Positions 1 through 5,754 of a stretch of DNA of 5,754 nt are shown here, in pieces. A program made the position numbers and the translations under genes. Every line of letters begins with the position of its first letter. Within the stretch, counting starts at the first letter, position 1. This DNA is from Firmicutes bacterium CAG:646 (lineage in GTDB: Bacteria > Bacillota > Clostridia > Lachnospirales > Lachnospiraceae). A model generated the notes under the pieces. It was not told the origin of the DNA and did not search any database. It was given only the letters and a program-made list of their open reading frames with translations. The stretch is from the NCBI GenBank assembly GCA_000432335.1, contig HF995372.1, positions 26,489 through 32,242 on the forward strand. Reading direction: 5' to 3'.

Positions 1-848
1 AGCAAACGTTGTGGAATAGTGTGAAAGAAAATGGAAAAATTTACGGGATTCCATTTACCTGCGACCCATATGTTCTATTTTATTGGAAAGATCGGATGGA
101 AGAAAAGAATCTTAAATGCCCTGAAACATGGGATGAGTTTGAAAAATGTGGGAAATCTATGCAGAAATTGGGAATCAAAAGTATAGGAATTCCAGGGAGA
201 AGGGAAGATGATTTTTCCTGTATTTTCAGGATCATGCTATACAGTTCCGGAGGGAATTTTTTGAGCATGGATCAGGAAGCAGGAATTCAGACTTTCGAGA
301 GAATCCAGCGAATGGTACGGCAGAATCTGATTGATCGGGAAATGATCAATTATACGCCGAAAGATCTTGCTGTTGAATTTGCGGAAGGGAAAATCAATAT
401 GATGATCAATCAGATGAGTATGTCGGCTCTTTTGAGAGAAAGTGATGCAGCATCTGAGATTGGTGTTTCGAGACTTCCTGATGATGTAGCGGGCAGCATT
501 TTTTTGTATGGAGAGAATGTGGGAATTATGCAGGATGCAGATTCGCAGACAAAGGAATTCCTTGAATTTCTGATTCGAAAGGAAAACGCTGAAAAGATAG
601 TCAATGAGATGGGAATATTATCTCCATTTATCAATGTTGCTTATGCGAAAACTGGGGAAGTTTATCTGGAGGACGGGGAAGAACTCTTTAAAGATGCAAA
701 AACGATGGAAACGTATGCCACATGGACAAGAATGAGTGAGGATATTGCTCAGGGAATGTATGAAATCATTGAAGAATATCGAGCAGATCCGAAAGAGACA
801 GCCAGAGGGGTACATGATAAAGTGAGGATTTCTATAATGGAGGGGTAA
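1..848 (+). CDS. Carbohydrate ABC transporter substrate-binding protein, C-terminal part (5' truncated by window edge)
   Basis: An open frame enters from the left edge (first whole codon at position 3) and ends at TAA 846-848, giving 281 visible residues. The TTG at position 9 is not a credible start: no ribosome binding site is visible and the N-terminal lobe of the family, with its signal peptide, would be missing. Visible family features are NGKIYGIPFTCDP near residues 10-20, a hallmark of family 1 extracellular sugar-binding proteins, followed by an aromatic-rich FYWKD segment and a PETWDEF motif. Near the C-terminus YGENVGIMQDAD and FLEFLIRKENAEKIV match the usual hinge strand and the helix of the C-lobe. 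It is a paralogue of the complete SBP that follows; that gene has NGSVYGIPYSTDT at the equivalent place. No permease follows and a terminator closes it directly. It uses ATA for isoleucine four times, while I find no ATA in the next SBP, which suggests weaker expression. It could be a transport SBP or a sensor accessory; the sequence does not decide. Confidence 0.88.
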   Translation, partial: QTLWNSVKENGKIYGIPFTCDPYVLFYWKDRMEEKNLKCPETWDEFEKCGKSMQKLGIKSIGIPGRREDDFSCIFRIMLYSSGGNFLSMDQEAGIQTFERIQRMVRQNLIDREMINYTPKDLAVEFAEGKINMMINQMSMSALLRESDAASEIGVSRLPDDVAGSIFLYGENVGIMQDADSQTKEFLEFLIRKENAEKIVNEMGILSPFINVAYAKTGEVYLEDGEELFKDAKTMETYATWTRMSEDIAQGMYEIIEEYRADPKETARGVHDKVRISIMEG

Positions 849-882
849 AATTTTGGCGAATGTCAAGATTTTACCCCTTTTT
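842..882 (+). terminator. Intrinsic terminator of the upstream SBP gene
   Basis: GGGGTAAAAT (842-851) pairs perfectly with ATTTTACCCC (868-877). The stem continues inward through 852-857 with 862-867, including two G-U pairs, to a four-base GAAT loop. A run of five T (878-882) follows immediately. The stop codon TAA (846-848) lies inside the left arm, so the terminator begins before translation ends. It separates the left-edge gene from the transporter operon. Confidence 0.9.
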
Positions 883-895
883 CAAAAAAGTAAAA

Positions 896-924
896 TATAC
901 AACCTGCTGAAACGCTGATAAGAT
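896..924 (+). promoter_or_regulatory. Weak candidate promoter for the SBP-permease operon
   Basis: A promoter is expected between the terminator ending at 882 and the ATG at 973. The best-spaced candidate is TATACA (896-901) and TAAGAT (919-924) with a 17-base gap, each matching the sigma-A consensus at 4 of 6 positions. An alternative -10, TAAAAT at 891-896, has no convincing -35; TTTACC (870-875) lies inside the terminator stem with a 15-base gap. Poor match to consensus would fit an activator-dependent promoter. The exact boxes are uncertain. Confidence 0.35.
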
Positions 925-972
925 AGGGACAAATGAAAGAACAAACCGAACAAAGAAAGGGAGAGAGTTAAG

Positions 973-2385
973 ATGAAAAAGAAACAGGTAATCAGTTTGG
1001 TACTGGCATCTATGATGGTATTGAGTATGACAGCATGTGGCGGTTCATCAGAGGATAAAAAAGATGAGACTGCAAAAACGGAAGATTCCGCGGATAAAGG
1101 TGGAGATTCGGGAAAGAAACAGAAAATTACGTGGACATTCCGTCATGATGGAACAGATCTGGAGAAGAATGGACTTTATAACTGGGTTGTAAATACTTAT
1201 GAAAATTGGGATAAAAAGGATGAGGTAGAGCTGGATATTGCGCCAATTACTGCTTCCGAGGGAGATTATTTTACGAAAGTAGCGCTTCAGCTGGCAGATC
1301 CAGGAACCTGTCCGGACCTGGTAAGCGAAGATACTTTCCAGTTGCCAAATGATGTGGCAGCAGAATATCTGACGAATTTAGATGATTATGTGAAAGATTA
1401 TGAAGATTGGAATAACGGAAGTTATTTTGAATCTATGAAAAAGGGTGTTACAGCTAACGGTTCTGTATATGGTATTCCGTATTCTACAGACACCCGTGGC
1501 CTCTGGTACAACAAAGGGATTCTTGCAAAAGCAGGCGTGATTGCAGAAGGAGAAGAGTGGCAGCCAAAGAGTTGGCAGGATATTTTAGATGCATGTGTGA
1601 AGATTAAAGAGAACTGCCCCGATGTTGTTCCATTCTGGTGCAATTCCAGTGTGGCAGGCGGTGAAGGAACTTCCATGCAGACCTATGAGATGTTGTTGTA
1701 CGGAACAGGAGAAAGATTGATCAATGATGAAGGAAAATGGATTGTAGAGAGCGAAGGTATTCTTGATTCTTTGCAGTTCTTATCGGATATCTACAGCAAC
1801 GGTTATGGTCCGTCCCTTTCTCTGGTTCTGAATGGACAGGCTGGGGCAACAGCAGCTCAGGAATATATGCCAAATGATAAACTGGGTATCTGGCTGGATG
1901 GTAACTGGGCAAGCTCTAACTGGAAAGAAGGAGGAGCGGCGCCTGTAGAAAATTATGAAGAAAAATTTGGTTTTGCAGCTATGCCAACAAGCGAAGGACA
2001 GGAACCGGGAACGGTTACACTGGCAGGAGGCTGGGCGTTCTCTATTCCGCAGAATGCAGATACCAAAGATATTACTTTTGAGTTTATCAAAGAGCTGATG
2101 AAACCGGAAAATTATCTGCCAGGTATCTTGGCGCAGGGCAATCTTTGTACGAGAACGGACGTAGCGGAAATGGAAGAATATGCGGCAGAGCCGTTCCTGA
2201 AAACAGCTACGGATTTCCTGAACACAGCAGATTTCAGACCGCAGAATGATCAGTATTCTACCGTATCTACCTCTATTCCGCAGATGGTGGAAGCAGTCGT
2301 ATCCGGCACAAGTCCAGAGGATGCAATGAAACAGTACGGTGTGGAAGTAGCGCGTAATGTGGGCGAAGAAAATGTTGCAAAATAA
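973..2385 (+). CDS. Carbohydrate ABC transporter substrate-binding lipoprotein (family 1, CUT1 type)
   Basis: This is a complete 470-residue protein, a normal length for the family. Residues 1-21 form a lipoprotein signal peptide: a Lys-rich start, a hydrophobic core, then MTAC with Cys22 as the lipidated residue. A low-complexity Ser/Asp/Glu/Lys linker (about 23-50) tethers the domain to the outer face of the membrane. The folded part begins at KITWTFRHDG (51-60). NGSVYGIPYSTDTRGLWYNKG (162-182) is the characteristic family segment that crosses from N-lobe to C-lobe, and GGWAFSIP (352-359) is the conserved return strand. Many Trp and Tyr residues (for example 179, 308, 312, 317, 354) are candidates for stacking on sugar rings. 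An AAGGGAG-like ribosome binding site near 957-963 supports the ATG. It is the first gene of an operon with the two permeases. The substrate is inferred to be a mannose-containing oligosaccharide from the downstream GH38 gene; the protein alone shows only sugar-SBP membership. Confidence 0.95.
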   Translation: MKKKQVISLVLASMMVLSMTACGGSSEDKKDETAKTEDSADKGGDSGKKQKITWTFRHDGTDLEKNGLYNWVVNTYENWDKKDEVELDIAPITASEGDYFTKVALQLADPGTCPDLVSEDTFQLPNDVAAEYLTNLDDYVKDYEDWNNGSYFESMKKGVTANGSVYGIPYSTDTRGLWYNKGILAKAGVIAEGEEWQPKSWQDILDACVKIKENCPDVVPFWCNSSVAGGEGTSMQTYEMLLYGTGERLINDEGKWIVESEGILDSLQFLSDIYSNGYGPSLSLVLNGQAGATAAQEYMPNDKLGIWLDGNWASSNWKEGGAAPVENYEEKFGFAAMPTSEGQEPGTVTLAGGWAFSIPQNADTKDITFEFIKELMKPENYLPGILAQGNLCTRTDVAEMEEYAAEPFLKTATDFLNTADFRPQNDQYSTVSTSIPQMVEAVVSGTSPEDAMKQYGVEVARNVGEENVAK

Positions 2386-2401
2386 GTAGTACGAACAGGA
2401 G

Positions 2402-2443
2402 AATGGGCGGAAGGCATACAAACGCTGTTCCGCCCGTTTTTTT
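2402..2443 (+). terminator. Intercistronic terminator-like hairpin between SBP and permease genes
   Basis: GGGCGGAA (2405-2412) pairs perfectly with TTCCGCCC (2428-2435); the base of the stem extends through 2402-2404 with 2436-2438 (A-T, A-T and one T-G). Seven T (2437-2443) follow the right arm, so it has the full form of an intrinsic terminator. No promoter fits between the T-run and the permease ATG at 2465, so permease transcription probably depends on read-through. Such a hairpin would give many copies of SBP mRNA per permease mRNA, by partial termination or by protecting the 3' end of the SBP message. Confidence 0.8.
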
Positions 2444-2464
2444 CGATAAAGGAGGGAATCTGAC

Positions 2465-3355
2465 ATGGCAAAACCGAATCGTATGGCGATGTTTAAGGAT
2501 GAAGCAAAAAAATCCCTGTTATTGCTTCCGGCGGTAATTCTTCTGGTTGCATTTTTTCTTGTTCCGGTCATCCTGACAATCGTATTTTCATTTACTAATA
2601 TGGCGCTGACAGGAGCTGGAGCCAAGGATGTTCAGTTTGTTGGATTTGATAATTATGTGAAAATGTTTACTGACCCGAATACCTGGATCGCGATTAAAAA
2701 TACGCTGATCTTTTTGGTGGGAAGTTTGTTGGGACAGAGTGTTTTGGGATTTCTAATTGCATATTTAATGAAAAACAAGGCAAAAGCTTTCCGAAGCGTG
2801 GTAGGACCGTGTATTCTGGTAGGCTGGGTAATGCCGGAAATTGTGGTTTCTCTGTGCTGTCTGGCATTTTTTGATATGTCCGGTACGATGAATACCATCT
2901 TAGGGGTAGCGCATATCAAACCCATCGAATGGATTTATTCTCATCCCATGCTGACGATCACCATTGCAAATATCTGGCATGGTACGGCATTTTCAATGAT
3001 GAACTTCCAGTCGGCGCTGGATAACGTATCTGGTGATATTGAAGAAGCGGCTCGTGTGGATGGAGCGACAAGGATACAGACGCTGGTTCGTATCATTGTT
3101 CCGTGTATCAAAGATACGATTGCAACAAATACCATGTTGAATACCTTATCTACGTTAGGCGTATTTGGTCTGATCTGGGCGCTGACCGGAGGCGGACCGG
3201 GAACTTCAACGACTACACTGCCAATCTATATGTACAACATGGGAATGAAAAACTTCCAGTTGGGACAGGGAACGGCGATTGGTATGCTGCTGCTGTTCCT
3301 CGGAGGTATCTGTAGTATTATTTACACGAAAGTAGTGAAATCAGAAGAAAACTAG
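2465..3355 (+). CDS. CUT1-type sugar ABC transporter permease, MalF/UgpA-like
   Basis: This 296-residue integral membrane protein forms one half of the translocation channel. Hydrophobic segments lie at roughly 17-45, 78-104, 113-137, 160-185, 217-241 and 266-289, consistent with six helices. The cytoplasmic coupling loop that docks on the ATPase is intact: EEAARVDGATRIQTLVRIIVP at 193-213, with E194-A195-A196, G200 and the closing I-V-P. LTGGGPGTSTTTLPIYMY (240-257) is the conserved segment of the MalF-side subunit. It lacks the large extra periplasmic domain of E. coli MalF, as expected for Gram-positive relatives. An excellent ribosome binding site, AAAGGAGG (2448-2455), sits 9 bases before the ATG. 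It follows the SBP gene across the terminator-like hairpin and precedes the second permease by 14 bases. The MalF-like assignment is firm; the substrate is not visible in the sequence. Confidence 0.95.
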   Translation: MAKPNRMAMFKDEAKKSLLLLPAVILLVAFFLVPVILTIVFSFTNMALTGAGAKDVQFVGFDNYVKMFTDPNTWIAIKNTLIFLVGSLLGQSVLGFLIAYLMKNKAKAFRSVVGPCILVGWVMPEIVVSLCCLAFFDMSGTMNTILGVAHIKPIEWIYSHPMLTITIANIWHGTAFSMMNFQSALDNVSGDIEEAARVDGATRIQTLVRIIVPCIKDTIATNTMLNTLSTLGVFGLIWALTGGGPGTSTTTLPIYMYNMGMKNFQLGQGTAIGMLLLFLGGICSIIYTKVVKSEEN

Positions 3356-3362
3356 GGAGGAG
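3354..3362 (+). promoter_or_regulatory. Ribosome binding site overlapping the stop codon of the first permease
   Basis: AGGGAGGAG shares its first two bases with the TAG stop (3353-3355) of the upstream permease and ends 7 bases before the ATG at 3370. Ribosomes ending on the first permease therefore cover the start signal of the second, which favours coupled, roughly equal synthesis of the two subunits. Confidence 0.8.
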
Positions 3363-3369
3363 AAAAAGT

Positions 3370-4191
3370 ATGAGTGAGAAAGTGGTAAAAGGAATTCATT
3401 ATGCGATTCTGACGATTATAGCCATTGCCTTTGTTCTGCCGCTTGTATGGTTAATTTTAGCTTCCCTGGATACAGGGGCAAACGCTACATTGAAATTGCC
3501 AGATAGTTGGACCTTGGATAATTTTGTTGGTGTTTTAACAGATAAGGCAAACTTGAGAGCGTTTGGCATCGGCTTGGCAATCGCAGCAATTCAGTCATTG
3601 ATGGTAGTGTTAGTCTCGGGTCTGGCAGCTTATCCATTATCCAGATATAACCTCAGATATAAAAGTGGATTTTTATATGGAATCCTTTTTATGACGGCTC
3701 TGCCAATGATTGCGGTTGTAGTTCCTGTTTATAAAATGTTTTCCAGTATGGGAATTCTTGACAGTATTCCCGGTGTGATTTTATATCTGACAGCATCCTC
3801 TTTACCATATGGAATCTGGTTGATGAAAAACTTTATGGATGGCGTTCCGAAAGAATTGGAAGAGGCGGCCTGGGTGGATGGAGCGACAACGATGCAGTCT
3901 ATCCGGAAAATTGTGGCTCCGTTGATGTTTCCGGGAATTTGTGTAGTATTTATCTATACTTTTTCGGGAAGTTGGGGTAACTTCTTTATTCCGTACATTT
4001 TGTTGAGTTCACCAGATAAGATGCCGGCAGCTGTTCAGTTGTATCAGTTCTTTGGACAGCATGGAATGATCTCTTATGGTCCGCTGGCGGCATATTCTAT
4101 TATTTATGCTTTGCCATCAGTACTTTTGTATATATTGTCTCAGAATTATATGTCCAAAGGATTTACCATGGCAGGAGCAGCAAAAGGCTGA
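3370..4191 (+). CDS. CUT1-type sugar ABC transporter permease, MalG/UgpE-like
   Basis: This 273-residue membrane protein is the partner channel subunit of the preceding permease. Hydrophobic stretches at about 10-33, 64-90, 100-121, 133-155, 185-211 and 239-261 give six helices. LAAYPLSRY (85-93) corresponds to the AYALAR-like motif of MalG relatives. The ATPase-docking loop is intact: EEAAWVDGATTMQSIRKIVAP at 164-184, with E165-A166-A167, G171 and the closing P184. The SWGNFFIPYIL segment (201-211) and the short C-terminal tail KGFTMAGAAKG (263-273) are also typical of this subunit; in MalG-like proteins the tail contacts the ATPase. The gene starts 14 bases after its partner, and a strong terminator follows its stop by 10 bases, so it is the last gene of the operon. 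No ATPase gene follows. Confidence 0.95.
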   Translation: MSEKVVKGIHYAILTIIAIAFVLPLVWLILASLDTGANATLKLPDSWTLDNFVGVLTDKANLRAFGIGLAIAAIQSLMVVLVSGLAAYPLSRYNLRYKSGFLYGILFMTALPMIAVVVPVYKMFSSMGILDSIPGVILYLTASSLPYGIWLMKNFMDGVPKELEEAAWVDGATTMQSIRKIVAPLMFPGICVVFIYTFSGSWGNFFIPYILLSSPDKMPAAVQLYQFFGQHGMISYGPLAAYSIIYALPSVLLYILSQNYMSKGFTMAGAAKG

Positions 4192-4201
4192 TAAAATACC
4201 G

Positions 4202-4272
4202 TAAGCTGTTGCATACTATACTGTTTCTGAAAAACAATTTTGAAAAGTATAAAATGCAGCAGCTTATTTTTT
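4202..4272 (+). terminator. Intrinsic terminator of the SBP-permease operon
   Basis: TAAGCTGTTGCAT (4202-4214) pairs with ATGCAGCAGCTTA (4254-4266) over 13 bases with one G-U pair. Above a small internal loop, TATAC (4217-4221) pairs with GTATA (4247-4251). The 25-base apical region can fold a small GTTT/AAAC hairpin. Six T (4267-4272) follow directly. The long stem and T-run mark the end of the transporter transcript ahead of a separate mannosidase promoter. Confidence 0.92.
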
Positions 4273-4281
4273 GAAAAAATG

Positions 4282-4310
4282 TTTACGAACATTGCGATAT
4301 AAGATAAAAT
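4282..4310 (+). promoter_or_regulatory. Sigma-A-type promoter of the mannosidase gene
   Basis: TTTACG (4282-4287) and TAAAAT (4305-4310) are separated by 17 bases; they match the -35 and -10 consensus at 4 and 5 of 6 positions. The surrounding DNA is AT-rich. Initiation would fall near 4316-4318, leaving a leader of about 38 bases before the ATG at 4355. It lies just after the operon terminator, so the mannosidase has its own transcription start. Confidence 0.65.
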
Positions 4311-4320
4311 AGAATAAAAC

Positions 4321-4334
4321 GGATAGCGTTTAAA
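4321..4334 (-). promoter_or_regulatory. Candidate cre/LacI-family operator at the mannosidase promoter
   Basis: Read on the minus strand, TTTAAACGCTATCC matches the catabolite-responsive element consensus TGWAARCGYTWNCW at 12 of 14 positions by my count. On the plus strand the same place contains a short inverted repeat, AAACG (4317-4321) and CGTTT (4327-4331), around a five-base spacer. The site begins just after the predicted transcription start, where CcpA or a local LacI-type repressor would block elongation or initiation. The call rests on motif matching and position only. Confidence 0.45.
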
Positions 4335-4341
4335 AATGAAA

Positions 4342-4350
4342 AAAGGAGGT
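4342..4350 (+). promoter_or_regulatory. Ribosome binding site of the mannosidase gene
   Basis: AAAGGAGGT is a near-perfect match to the anti-Shine-Dalgarno sequence and lies 4 bases before the ATG at 4355 (5 bases from the GGAGG core). It fixes the start codon; the earlier ATG at 4336 is out of frame and has no such site. Confidence 0.85.
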
Positions 4351-4354
4351 TGCT

Positions 4355-5754
4355 ATGGTTTTACTTAAAGAAAGAATCGGGAAAATGCTGGAATATCTGA
4401 AAGACCAGATCTATCCTGAGAAGATGGAGATCAAAAATTATAAAATGATCCGCACGGACGAAAGATTTCAGGATGTGGCGCATCTGGATACCTCTTCCTG
4501 GGAGGATTTTTCTCATGAGCAGATCTGGGGCGGTCATCGGGAGTATTACTGGTTTGAGACTTTCGTGACGATTCCAGAGAAGTTTGACGGAAAGTGTGTA
4601 GTGTATGAATTGTTTACCGGAAAAGAATGGGATTGGGATGCGACAAATCCTCAGTTTTCTATTTTTGTGGACGGTGTGCTCCGTCAGGGACTGGATGTCA
4701 ATCACAGAGAAGTGATTCTGGCTGAAAAAGCGCAGGCAGGTCAGACGTATCGTATCGTGTTGTCCGCATTTACAGGCGATCAGAACTTTAGTTTGAAGCT
4801 GGATTCCATGCTGAAAGTACTGGATCGGAAAACCGAGAAGTATTATTACGATCTGGAAGTGCCGTATCAGACTGCTCGTCTTCTTCCTGAGGATGATCAG
4901 GCATATATCACCATTATTCAGGCGGTCAACGAATCTTTGAATCTTCTGGATATGAGAAAAGAGGGATCTCCAGAATACTATGCCAGTATGGAGAAAGCGC
5001 AGGAATATATTACAAAAGAATTTTACGAAAAGCATTGCGATGGAGAGAAGAGTCCGATCGTGTATTGTGTAGGACATACGCATATCGACTGTGCATGGCT
5101 TTGGACACTGCGGGTAACGGAAGATAAAGCAGTGCGCAGCTTTTCTACCGTGCTGGAGTTGATGAGACAGTATCCAGAATATGTATTTATGTCCAGTCAG
5201 CCGCAGCTTTACAAATACGTGAAGAAAAATGCTCCGGAGATTTATGAACAGATCAAAGAGCGGGTAAAAGAGGGCAGATGGGAGCCGGAAGGCGGAATGT
5301 TCGTGGAAGCCGACTGTAATATTGCTTCCGGTGAAGCGCTGGTGCGTCAGTTTGTCCATGGACAGAGATTTTTCAAGGAAGAGTTCGGCGTGGACAACTC
5401 TATTCTTTGGCTGCCGGATGTATTTGGTTATTCTGCAGCGCTGCCGCAGATCATGCAGAAGTGCGGACTTCCGTATTTTATGACTACGAAGATCAGCTGG
5501 AATGAATTTAATAAACTGCCTTGTGATACTTTTGAATGGGAAGGTATTGACGGCAGCCGTGTGCTGACCCATTTTGTTCCTACAAGGGATTACAACAAGG
5601 GAGCCGTGGAAGGTGGATTTGAGACAGAGCATTTTACAACGTATAATGGATATATCAATCCCTGCCAGATGAAGGGAGCATGGAAACGTTACAGTCAGAA
5701 ATATCTCAATGAAGAAGTGCTCTGCAGCTTTGGATTTGGAGACGGAGGCGGCGG
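4355..5754 (+). CDS. GH38 alpha-mannosidase, cytosolic Ams1/MAN2C1-like (3' truncated by window edge)
   Basis: The frame is open from the ATG to the right edge: 466 whole codons. It hydrolyses terminal alpha-linked mannose with retention of configuration, using a zinc-dependent GH38 active site. Residues 1 to about 230 form the N-terminal all-beta-type region found before the catalytic domain in cytosolic class enzymes (IWGGHREYYWFET near 57-69, ELFTGKEWDWD near 85-95). The catalytic domain begins at IVYCVGHTHIDCAWLW (235-250); by homology H243 and D245 are zinc ligands. LWLPDVFGYS (351-360) carries D355, equivalent to the catalytic nucleophile and a zinc ligand. The window ends within FGDGGG (461-466), the start of the conserved glycine-rich GDGGGG motif. 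Family members of this type are about 1,000 or more residues, so more than half the gene lies to the right. There is no signal peptide or membrane segment, so it acts on imported sugar. It has its own promoter and terminator-insulated position behind the transporter operon. Confidence 0.95.
   Translation, partial: MVLLKERIGKMLEYLKDQIYPEKMEIKNYKMIRTDERFQDVAHLDTSSWEDFSHEQIWGGHREYYWFETFVTIPEKFDGKCVVYELFTGKEWDWDATNPQFSIFVDGVLRQGLDVNHREVILAEKAQAGQTYRIVLSAFTGDQNFSLKLDSMLKVLDRKTEKYYYDLEVPYQTARLLPEDDQAYITIIQAVNESLNLLDMRKEGSPEYYASMEKAQEYITKEFYEKHCDGEKSPIVYCVGHTHIDCAWLWTLRVTEDKAVRSFSTVLELMRQYPEYVFMSSQPQLYKYVKKNAPEIYEQIKERVKEGRWEPEGGMFVEADCNIASGEALVRQFVHGQRFFKEEFGVDNSILWLPDVFGYSAALPQIMQKCGLPYFMTTKISWNEFNKLPCDTFEWEGIDGSRVLTHFVPTRDYNKGAVEGGFETEHFTTYNGYINPCQMKGAWKRYSQKYLNEEVLCSFGFGDGGG

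Noticed and set aside
9..11. TTG at position 9 as the true start of the left-edge SBP
   Set aside because: The frame is open to the window edge, no ribosome binding site can be seen, and the protein would lack its signal peptide and most of the N-lobe. Truncation by the window is the better reading.
883..972. Leader of the SBP gene examined for a riboswitch or T-box
   Set aside because: Only about 90 bases lie between the terminator and the ATG, with no stable alternative hairpins and no second terminator, so an RNA switch is not supported.
1780..2625. A 281-codon open frame on the minus strand across the SBP 3' end and permease 5' end
   Set aside because: It is in codon register with the SBP gene, crosses the intercistronic hairpin and yields a low-complexity Arg/Phe/Cys/Ser-rich translation with no known domain. 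It is an antisense shadow.
4215..4253. The apical part of the operon terminator as a separate small RNA or riboswitch
   Set aside because: The region is short, contains no conserved aptamer I recognise, has no promoter, and is explained as the loop of a terminator hairpin.
4336..4368. A ten-codon open frame starting at ATG 4336 and overlapping the mannosidase start, considered as a leader peptide
   Set aside because: It has no ribosome binding site of its own, and its codons 3-5 are simply the ribosome binding site of the mannosidase. No attenuator hairpin accompanies it.
4361..5632. A 423-codon open frame on the minus strand opposite the mannosidase gene
   Set aside because: It lies in exact codon register with the mannosidase, so a stop would need TTA, CTA or TCA in that gene. 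The mannosidase has TTA at codon 3, where the antisense frame ends, and then none of the three up to 5632. Codon bias explains the length. The translation has no recognisable family features and is rich in His, Phe, Arg and Ile, as expected of an antisense shadow.

Overview
The window looks like chromosome from a low-to-moderate GC, Gram-positive anaerobe of the Clostridia, most likely a gut Lachnospiraceae-type bacterium. The reasons are strong AGGAGG-type ribosome binding sites, a lipoprotein signal peptide with a Lys/Asp/Glu-rich linker, AT-rich intergenic DNA, and protein sequences of the kind seen in clostridial carbohydrate-uptake loci. The assignment is by general resemblance only; no species marker is present.

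Layout, all genes on the + strand: (1) positions 1-848, the C-terminal part of a carbohydrate ABC substrate-binding protein (SBP) whose start lies upstream, closed by a strong intrinsic terminator overlapping its stop codon (842-882). (2) 973-2385, a complete 470-residue lipoprotein SBP. (3) A GC-rich hairpin with a T-run at 2402-2443, inside the transporter operon. (4) 2465-3355 and 3370-4191, the two six-helix permeases of a CUT1-type (MalF/MalG-like) sugar importer, 14 nt apart. (5) A long terminator hairpin at 4202-4272. (6) A new promoter at 4282-4310 with a cre-like site just downstream (4321-4334). (7) From 4355 to the right edge, the first 466 codons of a GH38 alpha-mannosidase of the cytosolic (Ams1/MAN2C1-like) type. 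No gene-free stretch exceeds about 165 bases.

Taken together this is a mannoside-uptake and degradation locus. The lipoprotein SBP captures an oligosaccharide, the permease pair imports it, and the signal-less GH38 enzyme removes alpha-linked mannose in the cytoplasm. No ATPase gene is present, as is common for CUT1 systems that borrow a shared MsmX/MsiK-type ATPase. The mannose specificity is inferred from the adjoining enzyme, not from the transporter sequence.

I see no evidence of a novel system, mobile element, CRISPR array or RNA gene. The points most worth checking are the role of the extra, permease-less SBP at the left edge, the hairpin between the SBP and permease genes, and the cre-like operator at the mannosidase promoter.
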